From the NCBI GenBank assembly GCA_949358305.1, contig OX442316.1, forward strand, positions 18,538,001 through 18,602,000: 64,000 bases of DNA, written 5' to 3'. The notes beneath the pieces are model-generated. The model was not told the origin of the DNA and made no database searches. It worked only from the letters and a program-made list of their open reading frames with translations. This DNA is from Strigamia acuminata (taxonomy: Eukaryota; Arthropoda; Chilopoda; Geophilomorpha; Linotaeniidae). A program made the position numbers and the translations under genes. Shown piece after piece: positions 12,101 through 24,100 of the stretch (within the stretch, counting starts at the first letter, position 1; every line of letters starts with the position of its first letter).

Positions 12101-15100
12101 ATATATGCTAATATACAGTTCTTTAATGATTGGTTAAGCCTTTCCGCAATATTACCTTGCGGGTGGTATGCGGCGGTATATCTATTTATTGCGCCAAGTT
12201 GCTGGATTTGGCTACGAAATTCTGGTGAGCGAAAAGCAGGCGCATTATCGCTGATAATTATTTTGGGAAAACCCCATCTTTTGCAGAATTTCTGAATTTG
12301 TTTCACCGTAGTGGCTATATTTGAGTTTTCGGTTAGACGTACGTCTAACCATCGGCTAGCAGAGTCGACCATCACAAAGGCATAGCAATGTCCCTCTGTG
12401 GATCGAGGTTTCTTGCCGTAATAGTCGATGTAGATAGCGGAGAAAAGATGGCGCGATCTGGACATTATCATTTTTCCATATGGGAGCCTGTTAAGGGGTT
12501 TAGCTCTTTGACACGCTTCGCAAACCTGTATCCATGTTCGAATATCTTCGCGCATTTTTGGCCAAAATACGCGCGATTTAATGCGATGGAGTGTTCGTTC
12601 TTGCCCCATATGTCCAACTACGGGAGGATAGTGCATTGCGCGGAAATATCTTTCTCTGAGTTCAAATGGGAGATATATTTGGCGCCTCTTTCTAATTTCA
12701 TTAATATGGACAGGAGGGAAGCGACATAACATCTCTTTATACATGCCGAAATCTTGCGCGTCAGCCACAATTTTGGCAGCCTCATCTGGATCAAGTGGTA
12801 ACATTTGGGCAGTTAAATAAAATATCAACTCACGCGACCAGGGATCCTGTCTTTGCGCCGCAATGATTTCAGCAGCAGTAGGCAACAGCTCGAACGGAGG
12901 ATGTTCGATTGGTGGATCGTGCTCCAATTCGGCTTGCTTCTCTGCTTCAGTCCTCGAATCTTCAATTACTGTCCTTTCCCGTCGCGGACGCAATCTCGAT
13001 GGAGTTCTTCGCGCTGATGTTGGGGGCGCATAATAATTCCTCGTTGGTGGCGACATGTCACGAATGGGTCCAAAACTGTCTTCAGATGATGTAGAGTCAG
13101 AATCCGGGTCCGAAGTATATCCCTCTGGCCTCTGCTGTCCTGATGGTCCCGCCGCATCGTCATACATCACTGGTTCAGAATGTTGACGCGGAGAAATAAT
13201 AGGAAAATCAGTGATAGGAATTGAAGGAGTTGGGGAAGGAGTTGGTAAATTTGGAATTTCAGGAGAAGGTTTAGTAGTAGGCCTTCGGTGGCTATCAGGT
13301 TGAATTATTGGTGCGGGGACTCCAGTGATTCGACGGAAATTTCGTCGTATTTTATCCACCAAAGTTCCAGGTGTCGGCAATTGTGATGGTGCCGAAGCAG
13401 TCTTTTTTCTAAAACTAGACGGATTTATTGGCGCAGGAATTCTGGTTGGAATAATTGCCGAAGGAGGAATGGAACTAGGAATAGGAGTGGATATTGGAGT
13501 TGCAGGAGGGGTAGGAATAGGTAAGGGTGGTGGAATTAAAACTGATTTAGGTTTGGGTTTCACCACATGGGAAGGAATAGCGGATTTACGTCGCACTGCC
13601 TTCAACTTTCCTACTTGCTGTGATTTCAATAACTTTGGAAATGTCCACTTTTTAATAGTTCCCGCATACCTGGGTGGTAGCCATGGTGGTGATTTAGGAA
13701 TCAAAGATGGATCCTTTAATCTAGCCCGAGTTCGTGTGGCTATTGCTCGTTTAGCATGAGGAGATAAAATTGGTACAATATCAATTTTACGTGGTCTTCC
13801 TCGTTTCTTTATCAGAATTGGGATTAAAGAGCGCTGTCGGCGGGTTCGTAAAGGCACTGAAACACGAACTGGTGATAAATCAGGAGTTCTCACTTGTGAG
13901 GTTGGTTGCGCAACTGGAATTGATGCATTTGGTGTTGCAGTTGGTTGCACAATTGGCGTTAGTGCAACTGGAGGGATTGTAACCGGCGGTGCCCTCGTTG
14001 GAGGAGTAGCTACGCCAGTAGAAGATGGAATTTGCGCACCCGAAGTCGGCGCATTTCCAGTCACTTTCCCTTTACCAGTTGGTCGAGGAATAAGAGATTT
14101 TTTCTTATTTTTCTTCTTAGTCGGTGAAGATGCTGCAATGAGAGGCACTTTTTTAAATGTAGATTTAAACAACTTTCGAAACTGCAAATTAATGTCTTTT
14201 GGCAATTCCTTGATGATATTAAGTGCCGGCCACTCGTTGCAATCATCAAAATAGGCAAGGTAACACGCCTCGTCGACCTCCGGGCTATCATCCTCATCAT
14301 CGACTTCAGGTGGGTCGACAGGAGCTCGACTTAGTGCATCCGCTACCTTATTTTTGCATCCTGAACAGTGCAAAAACGTGAATTTATAATCACTTAACGA
14401 TAGCACCCAACGGGCCAAACGTCCAGTTGGTTCCCTTTGCTGAAATAACCACTTAAGAGATTGATGGTCGCTCTCGAGGTAGAATGGCATCATCTCGAGG
14501 TATGCACGAAAGCGTTTGACACCCCAAACCGCGGCCAAACATTCGATTTCGGTTACTTTATAGTTCTTTTCAGCGCTGTTTAATGCGCGAGAGGCAAATG
14601 CGATTGGAATTCTCACACCTTCATCGTTAAGTTGCATTAAAGCAGCACCTAATCCAGAATAACTAGCATCGGTCTGCAGTATAAATGGTTTTTTCCAACT
14701 GGGAAAACGTCTTTTCAGTGTTGGTATCGCAATCTGGTCTTTCAGATATTCGAACGCCAATTGCTGCGCATCTGTCCAAATCCAAGTTGCGTCCTTTTTA
14801 AGCAATGGTCGGAAAACTTCGCTAATTTTGGAAAAATTTGCAATGAATGATTGGTAATAACCTACCATGCCTTTAAATCGTTGTAATTCGCGCAAATTGG
14901 TTGGCGCGGGATAATTTTGAATAGCAACCACTTTCTTTGGATTTGGTGTAATCTGGCCAGATTCCACTATGTGTCCCAAAACCTCGAGTCTTTTTTGACA
15001 AAGCTCAGTTTTGTTGGCGTTCATGGTGAATCCAGCGTTGAACAATTCCTCTAAAACGAGGCGCAAATGTTGCACGTGTTCCTCGAAAGTTCGGCTAAAA

Positions 15101-18100
15101 ATAATCACGTCATCAATATACACAAATACAAATTTGTAAAGATATTTCGCAAGAGTCTTATTCATCGCTCGTTGGAGGGTAGCGGGTCCGTTGATAGGTC
15201 CGAAAGGCATGCGCACATATTCGAATAAACCTCGATGTGTTATAAAAGCTAAATACCGTTCGTCACCTTTGCGCACGCCGATCTGATGGAAAGCTTCGCG
15301 TCCGTCGATTATCGAAAACCAATGCGCACCTCCCAAATAGGCAAAGATGTTATCAATGTCCGGAAGTGGGTAAACGTCCGGAATTGTTTGCGCATTAATG
15401 GGGCGAAAATCCATAGCAGTTCTCCATTCGCCTGTCTTCTTGGGTACGACGACTGGAGCAACGGCGCAATCACTTTGGGATCGCCGAATAATACCTTGCT
15501 GCAGCTTTTTGTCGATATATTTATCAATTATCGCCTTTTTCGCAGGGTTTACCGGGCGCACAGGGACATGAATTGGACGAAAATCCGGTTTCAGGTTCAC
15601 CTCGTACTCGGTGTTATTACATAAACCAATTTCTTCGCGAAAGATTTGCGAAATGGGCTGCAATGTTTTGATTAATAGTTTTATCTGTGGCACTGTCAAT
15701 TGGTTCCACAACTGGTGGTAAATCCAATCTAAATCGGTCGGATCTCCACTAGGTTGGTACTGCAAAAAATTAATGTCATTAATGTTCATTTTAGAGTTAT
15801 TCCCACCATTGTCAGGTTGCGCAATCGAAAAGATGTTGATTTTCGACTCCTTCTTGGCATTGATGTCTTTAGCACGTTGCGCAACGAGTTGTTTGGCAAT
15901 TGGACGAATAACATTGATTTTTCGTCGTAAACGTCGTAATCGTCGGAACTGACTCAAAGTTAATTTACGTAAAATTGTCTTTTTTAAATTGGAGGAAATT
16001 TTAGAAGTTTCTTTCCTCTTTGGGGACCAAATATTCGACCATTTGCGTTGCGCACGATGTCGAACTTGTTTAACTCGATACTGCGCATCGTCATGTGGAT
16101 ACTCGAATATTTCTTGTTGCAAGGGTCTATGCGCCAGGAGGAGGCAGTTAATTTCACTCACCGGATCCGGTTTCCTTAGTATTTTCGTCGGAACGATCTC
16201 ACTAATGGCCGCCGGTGGGTTGGATGGATCCTGCGTTTCTTCCGGCGCAAATGGCAAAACCAGAATTGACTCTGACTTTTTTGCTTCTTCATAAGTCATG
16301 AATTTGCGAATCTCATTTGAGCCCACCATGCTCCACTGTTGTCTCGCATGGTCGATGTCGATTCCGGCCGCTGTGCAGAAATCACGTCCAAGGAGCATAT
16401 CCATTTTGGCATCGGGTAAAACCATGCAAATGAATTTTATTATGCCTATTGGGGCGCGCAAAGCGAGCTGCATCGATTTGGTGGAATCCACTATGTCACC
16501 AGACGCGACCTGCACCCGCTCGTGGAGATTCACAAAGTCCAAACCCATTTTTTCGTGTAGTTGTTGGAACACGTCCTCACTCATTACACACGTTTGTGCG
16601 CCTGAGTCTAGAAGCGCAGTACAAGCTACATTAGCCCAGGAAATCTTTACGCAAGGTGCTTTCTTGCACAAACGATCCCCGCGCGTTATCTCAATGATGG
16701 GTTCTTGAGTTTCCTTAAGTTCCTCTGGCGTTAACATTACGAAAGATACCTTCATAGGAGAGATCACTTCCTTTGGAGCCTCAGTCGTTGTTGCACTGGA
16801 AGTAGACTTAATTATTGGTAAAGTTTTAGTAATTTTACTCACTATTGTCACTTTCGGGTTTTTCTTCGAAATTACAGGTTGCAAATCTGTTAATTTCGGC
16901 AATTCGTCCTTTACAGCTTCAGGAACGGCAGTCTGCAGATCTGACGCCTTTGTAGCTGAGGTGATGATGGAAGATGATGAAGAAATAACACTACTTACAG
17001 GTTTATACTCTGAAAGAGTAATAACAGTAGGAGATGTTGTTGAATTAACCTGTGAAGGATCGTCCTCTTTCAAGTTAATTAAAGGTGAAGCGCGTCGTTT
17101 GGATTTCAGACGTTTTGCGCGAAGGGCCGGTCGACTCATTTGCGGCCTGGTTCCACCGGCTTCCCGAACTTCAGGCCTTCGGAGTTTTCCGGTCTCCTAA
17201 ATGGCTGGTAACATATGGGGCACAACGGATGCCAAGTTGCTGTATCTACCAAATACCACCAATCCTTCGGTGTTTTCCTCCAGGCTGTGCCTTTCTCAGG
17301 ACATTTGACAGTTAATGGTGGTTTTGGTGCTGGTGGAAACGTGACAATTGACGTAGAGCACACATGGTCCTTTGGGACGTCTGCTGGAGGTGTCAGAGTA
17401 GCTAAATTTATTTTAATTGTTGCCTTCTGAGCCGCCTCGGCGACTGTGCTCTTCTTAATTTCAGGTTCAGCATCCGTGTCGCTGCTACTACTACTCGTAT
17501 CGGGTTCCTGCGCAGGTGGAGATTGTTCTGGTCTCGCCTGCACTGCACTCGATTAAGAATTGTTTTCGATACCTCGCAAAACGTTTGACGTCCTGGGACA
17601 CGAGAGATTTGACATCATCGTCTCCTTTGGACTTCTCCGCAGCCTTGAGCACTGTGGGGCGTTGCGCATCACGCAGAGAGGGCATTCGTTGATCAGCCAT
17701 ACCCAGATCTTTGTATTCGTCTGCTCGAATGGTGTCCAGCTGTAGACGATTGTCGATGTCATTACCTCTTTGGATCGCCTCGTCCAGCGAGTTTACGTTC
17801 CATGCGCGCAAGAGATGAACAACTTCGGTTTGCATCATGTTCTGAGCTTTCTCCCATTGGAGCTCTGGGTCGGTATATCCTGCAACCTGAAGATAATATA
17901 CAATCTCACTTAAAAATGACATCGTAGACTCTCCATTTCGTTGCTTTCGCTTGGATAGCTTCACATTGGCCGCTGCCGAATTCATGGCGAAAGCTCGTCG
18001 AAATAATATCTCAAAGTCCTCCCATGTTTTTGGTTTTGGTTTTAGTGATAACCACCATCGCTGCGCTCTTCCACGCGTTGCTTGAATGACAAATACTTTT

Positions 18101-21100
18101 AAATATTCATCCACCGGGGCCTGCATAGAATACATGTGCGCGTACAAATGCGCAAGAAAAAGATTAATGTAATCAAGATCGGCTTTATCTGGATCAAACA
18201 AAGGTGGTTTTCCAGGCTTGAAACAATTTTTATCTTTACTTGCGTGTTGCGCTCTTACTGACGGCAGTGACAACTTTGCCTTGGTGTCGGATCTATCCCG
18301 AGGATATCCCATCTTGGAGTATAGCATCGAGCTCATTAAATCTCGATTTGCTCGTGTTGAATGGTCCAAATGAGCAGATTCCTGTGATGGAGCTTGGGTA
18401 TAGATCGTTGCCATCGTCGGCATTGGCGGCGTGGTTGTTGTGTAAACAATTTGCGCAGCCTGCGCGGACATTTTCGTCTGCTGGCCTCGATGTTCAACTT
18501 CCCGTTGCTGGTGCGGACATGCTGTGGGAAGTCCTAAATCATATGGTGCCGAGGTGCCTTTAACTCTTATGGAGCCATGCGAGGATCCACCGTCTAGAGA
18601 CCGTGCGGTCCCTGTTCGTAGAGAGCGAGGGCCTTGTTGGAATATTTCGCGAATCTCATTTACTAGACCTCGTGTTTGAGCATAGTATTGGTTGCGCAAG
18701 TCGGACATCAGCAAACCTTCCGTATTTAATGTGACGGGGTCTACTAATGCTCTAGGCTGAGTCGAATCGAAAAAAGATGGCGCCGCCAAAAAGTTAGCGG
18801 GTGTTGACGTGGCAAAATTTACTTGAGGTTGCGCTCGTGAATTTGCAACAGCCATTGTCATGATATGATTTGATGGGGCTGGCTGTTGTTGCGCAATACT
18901 CACAAGCGTTTCCTGTTGTTCGATACGACTTCTTCGTAATTGGTCGTGTTGCTGCCACTCTCGAAATTCCCTTTCCTCTTCCCGGCGAACACCACTCCTC
19001 CGTTCGGACTGTTGCCATTCCTGCTCCATTTCTAACTCACTGAAATCAAATGGATCGCGCGTGACGGGACGAATTCCGTCACCTCCCAACTGTCTCGACA
19101 TGATGAAGAAAATGTGAAATGATTAAATAAATAACTCAAAAAACTAACCTTTTCGCGCGTTTAAGCCTTATAGGTGAGAGCGAATCCTGTCAGGCTCGCC
19201 ATGTTTGTTACGAATCAACTTAGATGTTTAATTGATTTGATCTGAATTTACGCGCAAGGTGATGTTAGCGCAAATCAGCGGGCAAAGTTCGTAGATTTAC
19301 TCTGTTTGTGCCATCGTCATATGCGGATATCGGACGGTGAATAAACCTAACTCGCTGTAACACACATTATTTATATTCGACGGGCTCAATCTCACGTTGT
19401 GGGTCTTTACGTTTAAAAAGAATGAGTATGCGCAGTGATATTCGTATGCGGGTGGGCATAGGATGTCACAGGCATGCGAAGGGATAAAAGGTGGGCAAAA
19501 AGAGGCGCTATTAAGTGTTAAATTAGAAGAGGCGCGTGTTAAAGCGCAAAATAAAGATTGACAAACTCAATTCAATCTAAGAGGTGTTAACTCGTTGAAA
19601 GAGGTATGAGAAGTGTGGATTATGGATAAAAGTAGCGACCAGGTAAACATGAGTCATGTGACCAGGTCGATTGGAGTGGGTGAGGGGGTGGAAGGTATAA
19701 AATAAGGTTAATTGTTGGAAATAATAAGATGCGCGCAATGAGGCTGCGCATATATTTAGAGATGATTCATCAATGTTAGATGAAAAGAAAGATTGGGAAA
19801 AAATAAGAAAACTTAAGATTGGGTCAGTCTAAGTTAGAAATGAATAAAAAAGAAGGGTGGGTAACCTGCCCGTGACAATATATTTGAAAGAGTAAAAAAA
19901 AATTGTTTATTCTTGTCTTAGAACCTCGAGGGACAGTTCCTCCTCGCATTACAGACAGCAAAGTAACTTTAATGGTCAAAGAGGGCAGCATGGGGGTGCT
20001 GCCGTGCACGGCTCAAGCATATCCAGTGCCAACATACAGGTATGTAAATGATTTATTTATTAAAGTCGGGGATTGAAACGATTTAAAATTAAAACACAAG
20101 GAATTGTGATGTATGAACGTGTAATTGAATTTACTGATGCTTAAAAGATTTATTAAACGTGATTTTTATGTCGTATCAGGCATAAATTGAGTTTGGGAAT
20201 TGCTGAAGGAGATAAAATTGTATTCCGAGAGATAGGAATCAGTTGGAAAAGAAAAAAAAACACGAAAGGCTCACTAACTTGTGTCTGATGTTATGTGGCT
20301 AATATTGGATGCTGCAAGTGCACCTGAGCCTCGGATTTCCAAAATGCCAGTCATAAAATCAATTAAAGTGAGGTCTGAAGGGGGAAATGTTTTCTTCATC
20401 TTCATCTTCTGTATTTGTGAATCTAATTAACTTTCATGTTGTTTCTGGGAAATGAAAATAAAAAGGGCATGCGCATTTATTATTTACACCATTCCTAGTG
20501 ATGGAGAAAACAAATTGAGCTTTATTCGTGTTAAAAAACGATGAAACGTGTCGTCGTTTTGCCACGCTTTTGTGGGAAAATGATCAGTTCTCTCTCTCTC
20601 TCGAGCTGAATTTTTTTATTTTTTATTTTTTTTATTTTTTTATTTTTATTTTATTCTTGAGATTTAAAACACTCGTTGCGTTTGGAGATTGCCAAGAAAT
20701 TGTTACTCGGTGGGTGAGAATGAAATGCTGTTGCGTGTAACATCCTGCTGGGACTTGTTTTGGTGGCCCCTGCGTTTGCGCGATGGTGGTGAGGCGCAGG
20801 AAAACAAGTCTTTTTCCTAATACGAGGCGAGCATATGTTTATTTTGAGCCGAGCAAGTTTCGTGCCGCTTTTACGATACATTAATGAAGCCAATGGCTGC
20901 GCAAAAATGTAGCGAGAGGAGGATGTAGGAGAGGGAGAAGAGCACAGCACGAATGGAATGCATGCGCCTTTTCATTCCGTTGCAAATTGGAAAATGTCGG
21001 ACGTGGTGTTCATTGCATCACGTGATTGCGTTGATGGTTGGTGGAAACGTGTTAGCCGACATGTTTGGAGTCAATCTTGCATTAAGTGCACCATCCTTTT

Positions 21101-24100
21101 ATCAGATTTAGTCTCCCCGAGACGCGAATATGAAACGAATAAAAAATAGAAGAAATGTATAATGTTTGAATTTAAAAAATGTTATTGCTGCGAGATGGAG
21201 GAATTATTATTACGTTTCTGTACGGAATACAGAGCCAGCTCGTTTCCCACTACCTTTTTCCCCGTTTCCACTTTCCCCGCACGCCCACACACATTCGGAG
21301 AGAGGAGGGAGATGGAGACACACACACACACACAGAGAAGAGAGAAAGAGAGAGACGGCTCCAATTTTCTTGTCAAATCAGTCTTTGATCTCTTTTCCAC
21401 ATGAGAAATCACTAGTGTTTCAATTTCATATTTATCCTTTCTTTTTTGAGTTCACGAGGCTAATAATGTTTGTTTATCCAGTGATTGATTTATGTTGTTT
21501 CATTTTATTTTATTTTCTTTTATTTCATTTTATTTTAATCAGTTGGCTCGTCAAGACGGACGATGGGAGAACCATTTCCGTGGCTGAAAAAGGTGGTCGG
21601 ATGGTGAGAGCTGGAGGGAATTTGCTCATCAGAAATGTGCAGTTGAAAGACGCTGGGGTTTACATTTGCCTCGTGCAGAATCCCGTTGGAACGGAGAGGG
21701 TCGAGGTGCTGCTGGGAGTCACAGGTAAGGCGATACGTGTTGTTTTTGTTATACGAAACAGGGAGGAAATTTACATTGCAATGTAAGGCGAGATGTGGAG
21801 ATGTGAGCAAATATTTTTGAATAAGTACTCGATTTACGTGTGTGTTGTTTTAATACATCTTATACATTTTTGTTCTTTACAATTTATTTCATTTCATTAC
21901 TTTTTTCTTTTTTTCGTTTTGTTTACAAACGCTGCTGGATGAAAATGTCAAGTGGGATTAAAGAGAATCTGAATTATTTTTTATTTTGCATCAGGAGTAA
22001 ACAATCCTCGAAGCGAGAGGCTCTGATCCGATTTCAACTCATTTTCCATAGAAATTGTTTTTGAAAAAATATTCAGATTTGTGAAAGGTCATTCGCTCGT
22101 TTCTTCTTCAATTTGACCGAGCGTTTTTTTTTTTATGTCTAGTCTGGGTTTCCTTCGCACTTCGGTGAGATGTTTTCCACTCGTTTCTGATTTTTTTCCC
22201 CGATGTATTCGGATGAATGTGCCATGCACTTATTTAATTGATTCGAATGGGTTTTTTTTCGTTACTAAATTCAATCCAATACGAAATCGGTGCCAATAAT
22301 GTTTGCTATTAAAGTTTGGATCAATGAAAAGTTTCAGTCGATATTGGAAAAAAAATAACGAATTAATAATTCAGGATTCTACATTGACATTTTAGATTCA
22401 TCATTTTTTTTTGAAAAGTCAATCAGTTTTCATAAATTAGGGCACTGAAGTTCAGCAGTATTGAAATTTGAGAAAGATTGATGAGCTAATTTGTTGACAT
22501 GGTCGGAATACCACAAACCATTAATTAAACAATTGTAATTATTGTTAAAACTTTTCTAAAATAGAAAATTGCTCGCATCGTTACGTTTACTCTCGAAAAC
22601 GGCAAGCAATTGCGGTTATGGTACTATTTAAATATTAAAAGAAGGCAATTTTCTTGCATATACGGTAATGATGTGCATGCACATAGAAAAATTTTTTTTA
22701 ACAGCAATTAGCTGTATTTTAAGTAATATTTCTCTTCATCTTTAAAAGGTCCAAAAGTGACAAACACCATTAAGTGCACAATGTGCTGGAAGAGTAATGA
22801 GGGGTTAAATTGGAACCTATAGTCGAAATTTAATTATCTTAAATTTATTTTTATTTGTACAATCACAGAAATGTAAATTACAAGAAAGATTACGCTGATA
22901 TTCTTAGCAGCGTGATGTCTAGGGGGATGTGGACATGATTGTGGTCAGTGGTTCTGTCAGTAGACGGGGACTTGCGGTTTTGATTCCCAATCTTGTATCT
23001 CTGGTTGTCAATCTCATCTTGTTGAATAGTTACTAGCATATTGCGTTATAAATTTGATTTCATTTCCATCTCATTTGAGTCAGCAAAAAAGCTGAAATGC
23101 CAATAGCAATGGCAGTGCTATTGGCAATACATTTCTGACCAACGACAAAAATATGCATTCAGTTAAAATTGGGATGGAAATACAGATCGATTTGAAATTG
23201 ACTGCATCTGCATTATCCAAATTGGAAATCGTGCTTTAAAGCTCGTCTCAGCGTCGCTCGAGTCGAGTGAGGAGGTTAATCTTCGTACGTGCGCTGCAAA
23301 TTTTGTATCTGTAACATCTGTACTTAGAACGATTTTAAATTACCATTTCAAAGAGTGATTATGATTAATTACTGCTTATACATTTTTCCACTTGGTAAAT
23401 TTAGCTATATTTTCTCCCAACCCCCTCTCCTTTTCTTTTCTTTTATCTCGGTCTCTGGATAAAAAAGTGAAGGACAAAAATAATGGTTAGACATGAATTT
23501 TAATCACGATTGTATTGTTGTAAGAATAAGAGTTTCTTCGTGGAGATGCTTGATTTGTAATTGCTAGGAATTCCGAGGAATTTTAAGCTTGAAGACCTTT
23601 TGCTGAGGTCAGAGCTTTAAAGTTTTCCCAAAAGATGGAGTTTTGGGTGGTAATGTACATTTTTTGTTGATATTTTATAGATTTTACACAATATTATGAA
23701 CCTTTAAAAATTGTCAATTTATGGTATTTGTGCAATGGTGATTGGTCAAATGATAAACGATGTTGAATAATGTTTTTAAAAAATGTATCCAGATTTGCTG
23801 GCTAATGATGTGTCGTCTTCGTGCAACATGCATTAGTCGGTATACAAGTTCATTAATAGTTGATTCACACACACAAGTCGCCGTATGAAATAAGTTATTG
23901 CAACCTGTGGTTGTTTATCGCAAACTTTTCGACCACACACTTCCGTGACACGTTATCTTTGAAGCTATTGCTTGTTTAATGTAAATGTTTGTCTTCAAAC
24001 TCCCAAGATAAACCCAAATGTGACCAATGACGGAAAACTATAAACATTAAAAGGATGTATCATTTTGTTATCTTTTTTTTTTTTTAAAATTCTTTTTAAA

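Larger units (their letters stand above)
5350..19877 (-). mobile_element. Retrotransposon 1: full-length Ty3/Gypsy-type LTR element, 14.5 kb
   Basis: It is bounded by two 672-bp LTRs (TG...CA in either direction) and flanked by the 4-bp target duplication ATAT (5346-5349 and 19878-19881). On the - strand the order is LTR, primer site, gag, small middle ORF, pol (PR-RT-RNaseH-IN), third ORF, polypurine tract, LTR. The RT and RNase H sequences and the PR-RT-RH-IN order identify Ty3/Gypsy. The coding frames lack internal stops, and I see no difference between the LTR copies, so it looks young. At 14.5 kb it is unusually long for this group. It lies antisense in a Dscam intron. Confidence 0.95.

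Noticed and set aside
21166-21542. Open frame running into the Ig3 exon
   Set aside because: It is intron with poly-T tract read through in frame; the exon starts after the CAG at 21542.
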